Source of the DNA: Merdicola sp905200315
GTDB lineage: Bacteria > Bacillota > Clostridia > TANB77 > CAG-508
Direction of reading: 5' to 3'
Length of the DNA: 33,420 nt
NCBI GenBank assembly: GCA_902461935.1
Contig: CABPZP010000017.1
Coordinates: forward strand, 1-33,420
Shown: one piece after another, positions 1 through 7,596 of the stretch
How the letters are laid out: each line of letters begins with the position of its first letter
How positions within the stretch are numbered: the stretch's first letter is position 1
Notes under the pieces: generated by a model
Seen by the model: only the letters and a program-made list of their open reading frames with translations
The model's database searches: none
Told to the model about the DNA's origin: nothing
Program-made: the position numbers and the translations under genes

Positions 1-5
1 TTGAT

Positions 6-32
6 GTAGGGGTCGGCGTCCCCGACGACCCG
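6..32 (+). repeat. REP-like GTAG hairpin element, copy 1
   Basis: This is the first of four 27-base GC-rich intergenic elements in an otherwise AT-rich window. It starts with GTAG, followed by GGGTCG pairing with CGACCC (6 bp), a G/A mismatch, two more pairs (CG/CG) and a TCCC loop. The other copies lie at 11071-11097, 15289-15315 and 30256-30282, all in the same orientation. A 5' GTAG foot plus an imperfect hairpin is the known layout of bacterial REP elements. The assignment as REP is inference; the repeat and its fold are visible directly. Confidence 0.8.
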
Positions 33-33
33 G

Positions 34-52
34 GTGGCGAAGCCACTTTTTT
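34..52 (+). terminator. Rho-independent terminator of an upstream gene
   Basis: GTGGC and GCCAC form a perfect 5-bp stem around a GAA loop, followed by six T. It lies directly after REP-like copy 1 and before the prfA promoter, so it probably ends a transcript entering from the left. The stem is short. Confidence 0.55.
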
Positions 53-63
53 ATACTTTTATA

Positions 64-92
64 TTGATAAAATAATATTTATGAGGTATAAT
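64..92 (+). promoter_or_regulatory. Sigma-A promoter of prfA
   Basis: TTGATA at 64-69 and TATAAT at 87-92 are separated by exactly 17 bases. Transcription would start near 99, giving a leader of about 29 bases to the prfA start codon. So prfA is transcribed on its own here. Confidence 0.75.
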
Positions 93-127
93 AGCAAACA
101 GAATATAAATAATGAAGGAGAAAAAAT

Positions 128-1186
128 ATGTTTCAAAAACTTGATGCAGTAGAAAAAAAGTATGAAGAACTTACAAAATTAATAAGTGACCCAGAAATAA
201 TAGCAAAACAAAGTGAATGGCAACAATACATGAAAGAACATGCTGAAATTGCAGATATAGTTGCTAAATATAGAGAATATAAAAAAGTAAAACAAGCAAT
301 AGACGAGGCAGAGGAAATGATGCAAGACCCAGAAATGAAAGAACTTGCAGAAATGGAATATTACGAAGATAAGGAAAAACTACCAGTACTAGAAGAAGAA
401 TTAAAAATTCTTTTAATTCCTAAAGATAAAGACGATGATAAAAATATAATATGTGAAATAAGAGGTGGTGCTGGAGGAGAAGAAGCAGCACTATTTGCCG
501 GAACATTATTTAGAATGTACTCAATGTATGCAGAAAAGAAACACTGGAAATTAGAAGTATTAAACGAAAACGAAACAGGATTAGGTGGTTACAAAGAAAT
601 ATCTTTTATGATTACAGGAAAAGGTGTATATAGTAGATTAAAATTCGAAAGTGGAGTGCATAGAGTGCAAAGAGTACCAGATACAGAAAGCAGTGGAAGA
701 ATTCATACATCAACAGCAACTGTTGCAGTTTTACCAGTAGTAGAAGATGTAGAAATAGATATTAATCCAGCAGATGTAAGAATGGAAGTATTTAGAGCAT
801 CTGGGGCAGGAGGACAACACGTAAACAAAACATCATCAGCTGTAAGACTAATACATGAACCTACAGGAATTGTAGCAGAATGTCAAACAGAACGTTCTCA
901 ATTACAAAACAGAGAATATGCAATGCGTTTATTAAAATCTAGAATATATGACCAGGAAAAACAAAAACAAGATGCAGAGCTTGCAAGTGAAAGAAAAAGC
1001 CAAGTAGGAAGTGGAGATAGAAGTGAAAAAATACGTACCTACAACTATCCACAAGGAAGAATAACAGACCATAGAATAGGTTTAAGTATATATCAATTCG
1101 AAGACTTTTTAAATGGAAATTTAGACGAAATGATAGATAGCCTAACTGCAGCAGATAGAGCAGAACGTTTAAAAGGAGAAGAATAG
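128..1186 (+). CDS. prfA: Peptide chain release factor 1
   Basis: RF1 (352 aa) recognises UAA and UAG in the ribosomal A site and triggers hydrolysis of peptidyl-tRNA. The catalytic GGQ motif is at residues 228-230, in a well conserved surrounding segment. The codon-recognition tripeptide reads PDT at 184-186, matching the PxT of RF1 rather than the SPF of RF2. The middle residue is D instead of the more usual A or V, which is tolerated in the family. Length is close to the usual 355-360. An AAGGAG ribosome binding site at 115-120 lies 7 bases before the ATG. In many Firmicutes prfA is next to prmC; here it is followed by a tRNA gene instead. Identification is firm. Confidence 0.97.
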   Translation: MFQKLDAVEKKYEELTKLISDPEIIAKQSEWQQYMKEHAEIADIVAKYREYKKVKQAIDEAEEMMQDPEMKELAEMEYYEDKEKLPVLEEELKILLIPKDKDDDKNIICEIRGGAGGEEAALFAGTLFRMYSMYAEKKHWKLEVLNENETGLGGYKEISFMITGKGVYSRLKFESGVHRVQRVPDTESSGRIHTSTATVAVLPVVEDVEIDINPADVRMEVFRASGAGGQHVNKTSSAVRLIHEPTGIVAECQTERSQLQNREYAMRLLKSRIYDQEKQKQDAELASERKSQVGSGDRSEKIRTYNYPQGRITDHRIGLSIYQFEDFLNGNLDEMIDSLTAADRAERLKGEE

Positions 1187-1197
1187 AAATAATTTAT

Positions 1198-1217
1198 GGG
1201 CACGGAGTTCCGTGCCC
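1198..1217. repeat. Perfect GC-rich hairpin after prfA
   Basis: A 9-bp perfect stem (GGGCACGGA with TCCGTGCCC) and a 2-base centre sit 11 bases after the prfA stop. Neither strand has a T run after it, so it is a poor classical terminator. Its GC-rich sequence stands out from its surroundings and may be a relic of a repeat like the REP-like elements, although the GTAG foot is missing. It could also protect the 3' end of the prfA mRNA. Confidence 0.5.
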
Positions 1218-1244
1218 AAATAACAAAATAAAGCCACAAAACAA

Positions 1245-1273
1245 TTGACAAATAAAAACAAAAAAGCTATAAT
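1245..1273 (+). promoter_or_regulatory. Consensus sigma-A promoter of tRNA-Lys
   Basis: TTGACA at 1245-1250 and TATAAT at 1268-1273 with a 17-base spacer match the consensus at every position. Transcription would start around 1280, just before the tRNA at 1293. A perfect promoter fits a single highly expressed tRNA gene. Confidence 0.88.
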
Positions 1274-1292
1274 AAGCAAAGAAAAAATATAC

Positions 1293-1368
1293 GCGTTATT
1301 AGCTCAGTTGGTAGAGCAGCGGACTCTTAATCCGAAGGTCCAGGGTTCGACCCCCTGATGACGCACCA
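1293..1368 (+). tRNA. tRNA-Lys (anticodon CTT)
   Basis: This is a complete 76-base cloverleaf. The acceptor stem pairs GCGTTAT with ATGACGC (one G-T wobble), the D arm is GCTC/GAGC, and the T arm contains GGTTCGA. The anticodon loop is CTCTTAA at 1324-1330, so the anticodon is CTT (1326-1328), reading the lysine codon AAG. The discriminator A and the CCA end (1366-1368) are encoded in the DNA. It has its own promoter upstream and a long terminator downstream, so it is a single-gene transcription unit. Confidence 0.95.
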
Positions 1369-1372
1369 TTAT

Positions 1373-1425
1373 AATAAACCTTGCAAAACCTACGGAAAAT
1401 AAGGATTTGTAAGGTTTATTTTTTT
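1373..1425 (+). terminator. Rho-independent terminator of tRNA-Lys
   Basis: AATAAACCTT at 1373-1382 pairs with AAGGTTTATT at 1411-1420. The stem continues inward with one wobble and one mismatch (GCAAA with TTTGT, then CCT with AGG). A run of T at 1419-1425 follows. Confidence 0.85.
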
Positions 1426-1542
1426 ATGTGAAAAACATTAAAAAAATGTAATAAAAAAGAAATATTTGAAACGAAAAACCGCAAATAGCTATATCCTTAG
1501 GTTATTCAATATTTATAATTGAAACATAGAAAAAAACATATA

Positions 1543-1571
1543 TTGACTTTAATATATAAAAAGAGTTTAAT
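1543..1571 (+). promoter_or_regulatory. Probable promoter of the surface-protein/corA operon
   Basis: TTGACT at 1543-1548 and TTTAAT at 1566-1571 are 17 bases apart. The leader to the ATG at 1614 would be about 36 bases and carries a GGGAGG ribosome binding site. Between the tRNA terminator and this promoter I see no gene. Confidence 0.6.
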
Positions 1572-1613
1572 AAATTTAAGAAAAAATATATTGTTATTTG
1601 GGAGGAAAATGAT

Positions 1614-3608
1614 ATGAATAACAAAATGAAAAAAAGAACAATAACAGGGGTAGCTATAATAAGTGGTGCCATTTTATTTAGCGTTGGTGTAGCTGGAACA
1701 GTACATCTTATAAATGAAAATAATGCTATAGAGGCTAAAACATATGTTACAGCTAAAGAAAACAATTTTAATACCAGTCCAACTCCAGTTATTAAAGAAG
1801 TAAATGGAATAACTTATTCTTTAAATACAACAGATTATACTGCTACAGTAACAGCAATAAATAAGCCAAAATCAGGCTCAAAAGTTATAGGCTCTGCTGG
1901 AACAAGCAATGGTGTTTATGATACATTATATGTAAATATACCACAATCAATAACAGTAGATTCACTAACATATACAATAAGACATGTTGGAAACAATAGT
2001 AACATTTTTAATTCTTCTTTAGAAAGTTATTGTGAAAATTTGAAGGCAAAAAATATAATTATAATTCTACCTAAGACTGTTAGTACTGTTGCATCAAATA
2101 CATTTGGAGTTCCTTCTTATTTGAATACAGTTTATTTAATTAGTGTTTCAAATACAATAAGCATTCCTAACCAAAATGATGGAAAATTAAAAGTGTTTGG
2201 GGTTCCTGGAAGTGGTGCAGAAGCAGCATCTCCTAATTTTTTTGGAAGTTTATATTCTTATGATAAAAATGAAACAACCAAAACAATAACATTAAAAGGA
2301 TTTAGTTCAAATGGAAAACAATTTTTGGAATATTTGCCAAGTGGAGTAACGGTAAATTTTGAAATGCCTACATTCATAAGTGAAAATAATGTTAAATATA
2401 CAGTTACATCTATAGGAAGTTCAGCTTTCGCAGGAAGTAGTTTTATGAAAACATTAATTATTCCAGGAACTGTAAGTAAAATAGGGGCAAATGCATTTAA
2501 AAATTGTTCAAATATTAACTGGGTTAAATTTTTAAGTAAAAAAATATCAATAGATGGTTATGCATTTTTATCAGATCAAATTACAGAAATATATGCATTA
2601 CCAGGTAGTGATGCAAAAACTTTTTGGAATAATAACCATCTTGCTGGAAATATAGGAATACAAAACAGTACTTTTAAAGCTTTAACAGTTCAATCTATTG
2701 ACAGTGTGGTTCAAATGCCTTATAGAACTAGTTATAATTTAGGAGATACACTAGATTCTAGAGGGATAGTCTTAAAATTAACAATGAATAATAATCCAAA
2801 TGGAACATTAGATTGCTATGTTACACCAGATTCAGCGGATTTAACATTTTCACCAACAACATTAAGTACCGCAGGGACACAAGCTATTACAGTTACATAT
2901 TATGATAAAACAACAACTTTTAACGTTGATGTTAAAGACACAACACCAGCACCAGGACCATCAACAGAAGAATATGAAGTAAAATTATATGATTCAGATA
3001 AAGCCACGGTACTTAGTACATTAACATTAAAAGATGGGTATTTTTATCAAGATGGAAACAAGATAGAAAAAAATGGTAAATTTAATTTACCTACAAAAGA
3101 TGGATACAAATTTGTAAGTTATAGGAGTTATGGTGATAGTCAATGGATTTTATCAGATGGAACATTTGGAAGTGAAGAACAATATAATGCTGTTTATAAT
3201 TGTATAAAGAACGATTATGGTACTTATAGTGTATATATGTATGCGGAATGGGAAAAAATATATGATCAATTGGAATTAGAAGTTTATTATGATAATACTT
3301 CTGGTAAAAAAGAAACAATAGTGCTAAAGGATGGAGCATACTATCAAGGAGAAAACAGAATAGAAAAGGATGGTAAGATAAAGATACCAACTAAAGAAGG
3401 ACATAAATTCCTAGGTTATTGGGGACAAGATAATGATGAACATCAATGGGTAAATGCAGATGGAAGTTTTGTAGGAGGAGAAGCTCAGTATGATGCATTA
3501 TGGAATTATATTAAAAGCTATCCAGATCTTGCATATATGGTTGCAAGATGGGCACCAATAACACACACAGTACATTATGATGCGAATGGAGGAGAATGGC
3601 GGAGATGA
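1614..3608 (+). CDS. Surface protein, N-terminal fragment (LRR, Ig-like, InlB-type repeats)
   Basis: This is the 664-aa N-terminal part of a large cell-surface protein. A signal peptide occupies about residues 1-41 (lysines, then a hydrophobic stretch). Residues about 110-320 resemble BspA-type leucine-rich repeats (patterns such as IGSSAF and IGANAFKNC). About 359-440 looks like a bacterial Ig-like domain. Two tandem copies of a roughly 100-residue InlB-like repeat follow (about 452-546 and 552-648), sharing LKDG, IEK-G, PTK-G and QWxxxDGxFxxxEQYxA patterns. A third repeat starts with YDANGG and is cut off by TGA at 3606-3608 after four out-of-frame residues. Its continuation lies one frame over at 3595-4824. 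The break falls in a 10-bp tandem duplication (3584-3603); with one copy the frame runs on to LPKTG. As it stands the product would be secreted without an anchor. Ligand unknown. Confidence 0.85.
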   Translation: MNNKMKKRTITGVAIISGAILFSVGVAGTVHLINENNAIEAKTYVTAKENNFNTSPTPVIKEVNGITYSLNTTDYTATVTAINKPKSGSKVIGSAGTSNGVYDTLYVNIPQSITVDSLTYTIRHVGNNSNIFNSSLESYCENLKAKNIIIILPKTVSTVASNTFGVPSYLNTVYLISVSNTISIPNQNDGKLKVFGVPGSGAEAASPNFFGSLYSYDKNETTKTITLKGFSSNGKQFLEYLPSGVTVNFEMPTFISENNVKYTVTSIGSSAFAGSSFMKTLIIPGTVSKIGANAFKNCSNINWVKFLSKKISIDGYAFLSDQITEIYALPGSDAKTFWNNNHLAGNIGIQNSTFKALTVQSIDSVVQMPYRTSYNLGDTLDSRGIVLKLTMNNNPNGTLDCYVTPDSADLTFSPTTLSTAGTQAITVTYYDKTTTFNVDVKDTTPAPGPSTEEYEVKLYDSDKATVLSTLTLKDGYFYQDGNKIEKNGKFNLPTKDGYKFVSYRSYGDSQWILSDGTFGSEEQYNAVYNCIKNDYGTYSVYMYAEWEKIYDQLELEVYYDNTSGKKETIVLKDGAYYQGENRIEKDGKIKIPTKEGHKFLGYWGQDNDEHQWVNADGSFVGGEAQYDALWNYIKSYPDLAYMVARWAPITHTVHYDANGGEWRR

Positions 3609-4824
3609 AGCACCAGCTGACGACCAAAAAATATATGGAGAAGTATTAAAAATAACAACTAAAAAACCAACAAGAGATAGATATGCGTTTGCAGGATGGA
3701 CAGATGAAACAGGAAATTGGTATTCGCCAGAATCAGATTATACAGCAGACCAGGATGGAGGAACTGTTACATTGAAAGCAAAATGGGTAACTGTACCTGT
3801 TGAAAGTATAAGCTTAGATACAACAGAAGCACCAATAAAAGAAGGCGGAAATATACAATTAACAGCGACAGTAACACCAGACAATGCAACAAACAAAAAT
3901 GTAAGTTGGGAAAGTAGTAATACAGCTGTAGCAACAGTAGATGATAATGGTTACGTAATGGCAAAAAGTGTAGGAACAGCAACGATAACAGCAAAAACAG
4001 AAGATGGAGGAAAAACAGCAACAGCCACAATAACAGTAGAAAAAGAAATAACAGATGAACAAGGACCAACAATAGTTTCAATAAAAGGTGAAAAAGATTC
4101 AGAAGGAAATTATAAAGTAATAATAAAAGCAACAGATGAATCTGGAATAGAAAAAGTTTCAGTAAGTGGAAGAGACATAACTGATACAAAAGATACTGAT
4201 GGAAACTACTATTTTATCCCAAAACAAAATGGAACATATAAAATAGAGGTATACGATACAGAAGGAAACAAAACAGAACAAGAGTATACAGAAAACAATA
4301 TTATAGAAAAAACAAAAATAACAGCAGATAAAGATTCAAATGGAAATAACATTGTTTATATAGAAACAATAACAAATAAAAAAGTAACATCAGTTAAAGT
4401 AAATGGAAGAGAAATAAAAGATAAAGACTCACAAGGAAGATATTACTTTAAGCCAACACAAAATGGAACATATAAAGTTACTGTAGAATATGAAGATGGA
4501 ACAACAGAAGAAGTAGAATACACAGAAAATAGAATTACAAATAATAATGGAAACAACAGTGGAAACAATAATACAAATAATGGTAATAGTAGCACAAATA
4601 ATGGAAATAATGGAAGTAATAATAGTGGAACAAACACAGGTAATAGCAATAAAGGAAGTGGAACACTAACATCAGGAAAAAGTACCTCAGGAAATACAAT
4701 AGGAACATCAACAGCATTAACAAGTTTACCAAAAACAGGTACAAAAATGGGAGCATTCTTTGCAGCAATAGCAAGTGGAATAACTGCAGTATTCGCTTGG
4801 TTTAAACAAAGAAAAGAAAAATAA
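3577..4824 (+). CDS. Surface protein, C-terminal fragment with LPXTG anchor
   Basis: This frame (415 aa if started at 3577) continues the gene upstream. It begins within an InlB-type repeat (about residues 8-70, starting NGGDEAPADD), followed by a BIG_2 Ig-like domain (about 74-155). Two similar 80-residue repeats follow (about 160-320, sharing NGTYK and YTEN). Next come an Asn/Gly/Ser-rich linker, LPKTG, a hydrophobic segment and a basic KQRKEK tail. That ending is a sortase sorting signal, which would link the protein to peptidoglycan. The nominal start lacks a proper ribosome binding site and a signal peptide, so independent translation is unlikely to yield a surface protein. It is best read as the 3' part of one 1,066-aa protein. 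corA follows 19 bases later. Confidence 0.8.
   Translation: MMRMEENGGDEAPADDQKIYGEVLKITTKKPTRDRYAFAGWTDETGNWYSPESDYTADQDGGTVTLKAKWVTVPVESISLDTTEAPIKEGGNIQLTATVTPDNATNKNVSWESSNTAVATVDDNGYVMAKSVGTATITAKTEDGGKTATATITVEKEITDEQGPTIVSIKGEKDSEGNYKVIIKATDESGIEKVSVSGRDITDTKDTDGNYYFIPKQNGTYKIEVYDTEGNKTEQEYTENNIIEKTKITADKDSNGNNIVYIETITNKKVTSVKVNGREIKDKDSQGRYYFKPTQNGTYKVTVEYEDGTTEEVEYTENRITNNNGNNSGNNNTNNGNSSTNNGNNGSNNSGTNTGNSNKGSGTLTSGKSTSGNTIGTSTALTSLPKTGTKMGAFFAAIASGITAVFAWFKQRKEK
3584..3603 (+). repeat. 10-bp tandem duplication breaking the surface-protein frame
   Basis: GAATGGAGGA (3584-3593) is followed immediately by GAATGGCGGA (3594-3603), 9 of 10 identical. Ten bases are not a multiple of three, so the second copy shifts the frame and gives TGA at 3606. 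Removing one copy reads D-A-N-G-G-D-E-A-P, which matches a normal InlB-type repeat and joins 1614 to 4824 in one frame of 1,066 codons plus stop. Confidence 0.85.
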
Positions 4825-4843
4825 AAAATAGAAGGGAGAAACT

Positions 4844-5794
4844 ATGATAAATATATACAATACCAATTTGCAAACACAACAATTAGAAGAAATAAACAAA
4901 ATTCAAAAAGGTTGTTGGATAAATTTGGTTTCTCCTTCAGATAATGAGATAATACAAGTATGCAGAGAGTTAAAAATAAGTGCAGACTATATAAAAGACT
5001 CATTAGACTATGAAGAAAAGGCCAGAATAGACACAGAAGAAGACGATGGAACAGTACTATTTGTAATAGACGTTCCAACAATAGAAAAAGAAAGTGAATC
5101 ATATTCATACTCAACAATGCCATTAGGAATAATAATAGTTAGAGATGATTATATAATAACAGTTTCGCTACGAAAAAGTATAGTTATAGAAAAATTTATA
5201 AAATCAAAAGTAAAGAGCTTTGTAACATACATGAAAAGTAGATTTTTATTTCAAATAATGTTAGAAAATGCTTCTAGCTATTTAACATACTTAAAAAGAA
5301 TAAACAAAGAAACAGAAATAGCAGAAAGCACACTAAAACACTCTATGAAAAATAGAGAACTATTAAAAATGTTAAGCTTAGAAAAAAGTTTAGTTTATTT
5401 CACTACTTCAATAAAATCTAACGAAGTAGTAATGGAAAAAACCCTAAGAGGGAAATTTATAAAACTATACGAAGACGACGAAGACATACTAGAAGACGCC
5501 ATAATAGAAAACAAACAAGCAATAGAAATGGGCAAAATATACAGCGACATTTTAAATGGAACAATGGACGCATACGCATCCATAATATCAAACAACCTAA
5601 ACGGAGTAATGAAATTCCTAACCTCAATAACAATAGTACTAGCAATACCAACAATGGTATCCAGCTTCTGGGGAATGAACGTAGAACTACCATTCCAAAA
5701 CAACATAAACGGATTCCAAATAATGATAGCAATATCAATACTGCTAACGCTAGCAGTAACTATATGGTTAAAGAAAAAAGATATGCTCGACTAA
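4844..5794 (+). CDS. corA: CorA-type magnesium/divalent cation channel
   Basis: CorA proteins (316 aa here) form homopentameric membrane channels for Mg2+, sometimes Co2+ or Ni2+. The hallmark GMN selectivity motif is at residues 277-279, after the first membrane helix (about 257-276). A second helix lies at about 290-310, and the protein ends in a basic KKKDMLD tail. The first 240 residues form the cytoplasmic mixed and helical domain of the family. The ribosome binding site AGAAGGGAGA lies just before the ATG. It follows the surface-protein gene by 19 bases with no terminator between, so the two are probably one transcript; a functional link is not obvious. A hairpin terminator follows the stop. 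Confidence 0.92.
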   Translation: MINIYNTNLQTQQLEEINKIQKGCWINLVSPSDNEIIQVCRELKISADYIKDSLDYEEKARIDTEEDDGTVLFVIDVPTIEKESESYSYSTMPLGIIIVRDDYIITVSLRKSIVIEKFIKSKVKSFVTYMKSRFLFQIMLENASSYLTYLKRINKETEIAESTLKHSMKNRELLKMLSLEKSLVYFTTSIKSNEVVMEKTLRGKFIKLYEDDEDILEDAIIENKQAIEMGKIYSDILNGTMDAYASIISNNLNGVMKFLTSITIVLAIPTMVSSFWGMNVELPFQNNINGFQIMIAISILLTLAVTIWLKKKDMLD

Positions 5795-5797
5795 AAG

Positions 5798-5832
5798 TGT
5801 AACTTAGGGTCTGTCCCAAAGTTACATTTTTT
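5798..5832 (+). terminator. Terminator after corA, pseudoknot-capable
   Basis: TGTAACTT (5798-5805) pairs with AAGTTACA (5819-5826), followed by six T. The 13-base loop contains CTGTCCC (5811-5817), which can pair with GGGACAG at 5842-5848 beyond the T run. Confidence 0.75.
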
Positions 5833-5861
5833 GTCCTTTTTGGGACAGGTTTAGATTTTTC

Positions 5862-5890
5862 TTGAAATATCTTTGATTTTCTGTTATAAT
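5862..5890 (+). promoter_or_regulatory. Sigma-A promoter of the ABC-F gene
   Basis: TTGAAA at 5862-5867 and TATAAT at 5885-5890 are separated by 17 bases. The start codon is at 5922, with a GGAGGAG ribosome binding site before it. Confidence 0.8.
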
Positions 5891-5921
5891 ATCAAACAAT
5901 GATTATTTTAGGAGGAGTGTT

Positions 5922-7505
5922 ATGTTATCTGTAAATGGAGTAACTGTTAGATTTGGTAAAAGGGTTTTATTTGAGGATGTTAATATTCGCTTTGGTAAAG
6001 GTAATTGCTATGGTATTATTGGTGCTAATGGTGCTGGTAAGTCAACTTTTTTAAAGGTTTTATCTGGCGATATTGAGCCTAGCAAAGGTGAGGTTACTAT
6101 TGATAAGGGTGAGAGAATTTCTGTATTAAAGCAAGATCACTTTGCTTTTGAGGATTTTACTGTAATGGATACAGTTATTATGGGAAATAAAGAATTGTAT
6201 GATATTATGAAGGAAAAAGATGCTATTTATGCTAAACCTGATTTTAATGAAGAAGATGGTATGAAAGCTGCTAAATTAGAGGAGCGATTTGCAGAGCTTG
6301 ATGGATGGAATGCTGAGTCTGATGCTGCAATGCTTTTAAATGATTTAGGTATTGTTCCAGAAAATCATTATAAATTTATGAGAGAATTAGAAGCAAGGGA
6401 AAAAGTTAAAGTATTACTTGCCCAAAGCTTATTTGGAAATCCTGATATTTTATTATTAGATGAACCTACAAATGACTTGGATTTAAAAAGCATTGCTTGG
6501 CTTGAAGAGTTTTTAATTAATTTTGAAAACACTGTTTTAGTTGTATCTCACGATAGATATTTCTTAAACAAAGTTTGTACAGATATTGCAGATGTTGATT
6601 TTGGAAAAATTAAGGTATACCCTGGAAACTATGATTTCTGGTATGAATCTAGCCAACTTGCATTAAAGCAAATGAAAGAACAAAATAAAAAGAAAGAAGA
6701 AAAAATTAAAGAATTACAAGACTTTATTGCAAGATTTAGTGCCAATGCATCTAAATCTAAACAAGCAACATCAAGAAAAAAATCTTTAGAGAAAATTCAA
6801 TTAGATGAAATTAAACCATCTAATAGAAGATACCCATATGTAGATTTTAAGCCAGATAGAGAACCTGGAAATGATATATTAACAGTTAAAAATTTGTGCA
6901 AAACAATAGATGGTGAAAAGATATTAGATAATGTATCTTTCACAGTAAAAAAAGATAATAAAATAGCATTTTTAGCAGATAATGAAAATGCAAAAACTGT
7001 ATTATTTAAAATTCTTGCAGGGGAAATGCAGCCAGATTCTGGAGAAATAATATGGGGAACAACTATAACATCTACATACTTCCCAAAAGACAATAATTAT
7101 TTGTTTGATGTAGACTTAAGTATAACAGATTGGCTTAGACAATATTCAAAAGACCCAGATGAAACATATGTAAGAAGCTTTTTAGGAAGAATGTTATTCT
7201 CTGGAGAAGAAGCTTTAAAAAAAGTAAATGTAATGTCTGGTGGAGAAAGAGTAAGATGTGTGCTTTCTAAAATGATGCTTTCAGGAGCTAATTTCTTAAT
7301 ATTAGATGAACCAACAAATCATTTAGATATGGAAAGTATAACAAGTGTAAACGAAGGAATGAAAAAATTTACAGGAAATATTATATTTACTTCACATGAC
7401 CATCAATTAACACAAACAGTTGCAAATAGGATAATAGACTTAAAACAAGATGGAACAGTTATAGATAGAGAAGTAACTTATAATGAATATTTAGGAATTG
7501 AATAA
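5922..7505 (+). CDS. ABC-F family ATPase (YkpA/YbiT-like)
   Basis: ABC-F proteins (527 aa here) carry two ATPase domains and no membrane segment. They act on the ribosome, in translation control or antibiotic protection. The first domain has a good Walker A (GANGAGKST, about residues 36-44) and Walker B (ILLLDEPTND). Its signature reads LEAREKVKVLLAQ instead of LSGGEK-like. After a charged linker (about 240-310), the second domain has a weak P-loop (ADNENAKT), a proper signature (MSGGERVRC) and Walker B (ILDEPTNHLD). A degenerate second P-loop is common in the YkpA/YbiT branch as I recall it. The changed first signature is less expected. Codon use shifts within the gene from T-ending (GGT, GTT, ATT) to A-ending (GGA, GTA, ATA). 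Antibiotic resistance cannot be inferred. Confidence 0.9.
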   Translation: MLSVNGVTVRFGKRVLFEDVNIRFGKGNCYGIIGANGAGKSTFLKVLSGDIEPSKGEVTIDKGERISVLKQDHFAFEDFTVMDTVIMGNKELYDIMKEKDAIYAKPDFNEEDGMKAAKLEERFAELDGWNAESDAAMLLNDLGIVPENHYKFMRELEAREKVKVLLAQSLFGNPDILLLDEPTNDLDLKSIAWLEEFLINFENTVLVVSHDRYFLNKVCTDIADVDFGKIKVYPGNYDFWYESSQLALKQMKEQNKKKEEKIKELQDFIARFSANASKSKQATSRKKSLEKIQLDEIKPSNRRYPYVDFKPDREPGNDILTVKNLCKTIDGEKILDNVSFTVKKDNKIAFLADNENAKTVLFKILAGEMQPDSGEIIWGTTITSTYFPKDNNYLFDVDLSITDWLRQYSKDPDETYVRSFLGRMLFSGEEALKKVNVMSGGERVRCVLSKMMLSGANFLILDEPTNHLDMESITSVNEGMKKFTGNIIFTSHDHQLTQTVANRIIDLKQDGTVIDREVTYNEYLGIE

Positions 7506-7516
7506 AATATAAATAG

Positions 7517-7545
7517 TTGAAAATTAACATAAATTGTGATATTAT
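7517..7545 (+). promoter_or_regulatory. Promoter of the dCMP deaminase gene
   Basis: TTGAAA at 7517-7522 and TATTAT at 7540-7545 have 17-base spacing. No terminator is visible between the ABC-F stop and this promoter, so read-through is also possible. Confidence 0.65.
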
Positions 7546-7596
7546 ATTTACCGTAACAAGTTAAAATCCAAAAAGACAACTGTCAGGAGGAAAAAT

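Noticed and set aside
1460..1514. Possible structured leader RNA (AAATATTTGAA paired with TTCAATATTT, inner AACC/GGTT, loop with GCAAA) before the surface-protein gene, considered as a cyclic di-GMP riboswitch
   Set aside because: It lies upstream of the best promoter (1543-1571), so it would not be in the leader. It lacks the conserved GEMM-I elements beyond a GAAA and a GCAAA.
3767..4189. Leucine-rich antisense frame opposite the surface-protein gene, and similar Leu/Phe/Tyr-rich antisense frames elsewhere
   Set aside because: These are shadows created by AT-rich and repeat-rich coding sequence on the other strand; they lack start signals and known domains.
4540..4680. Asn/Gly/Ser-rich repetitive DNA as a possible CRISPR or tandem-repeat array
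   Set aside because: It is an in-frame low-complexity wall-spanning linker just before the LPKTG motif, with no regular repeat-spacer pattern. I saw no CRISPR array anywhere in the window.
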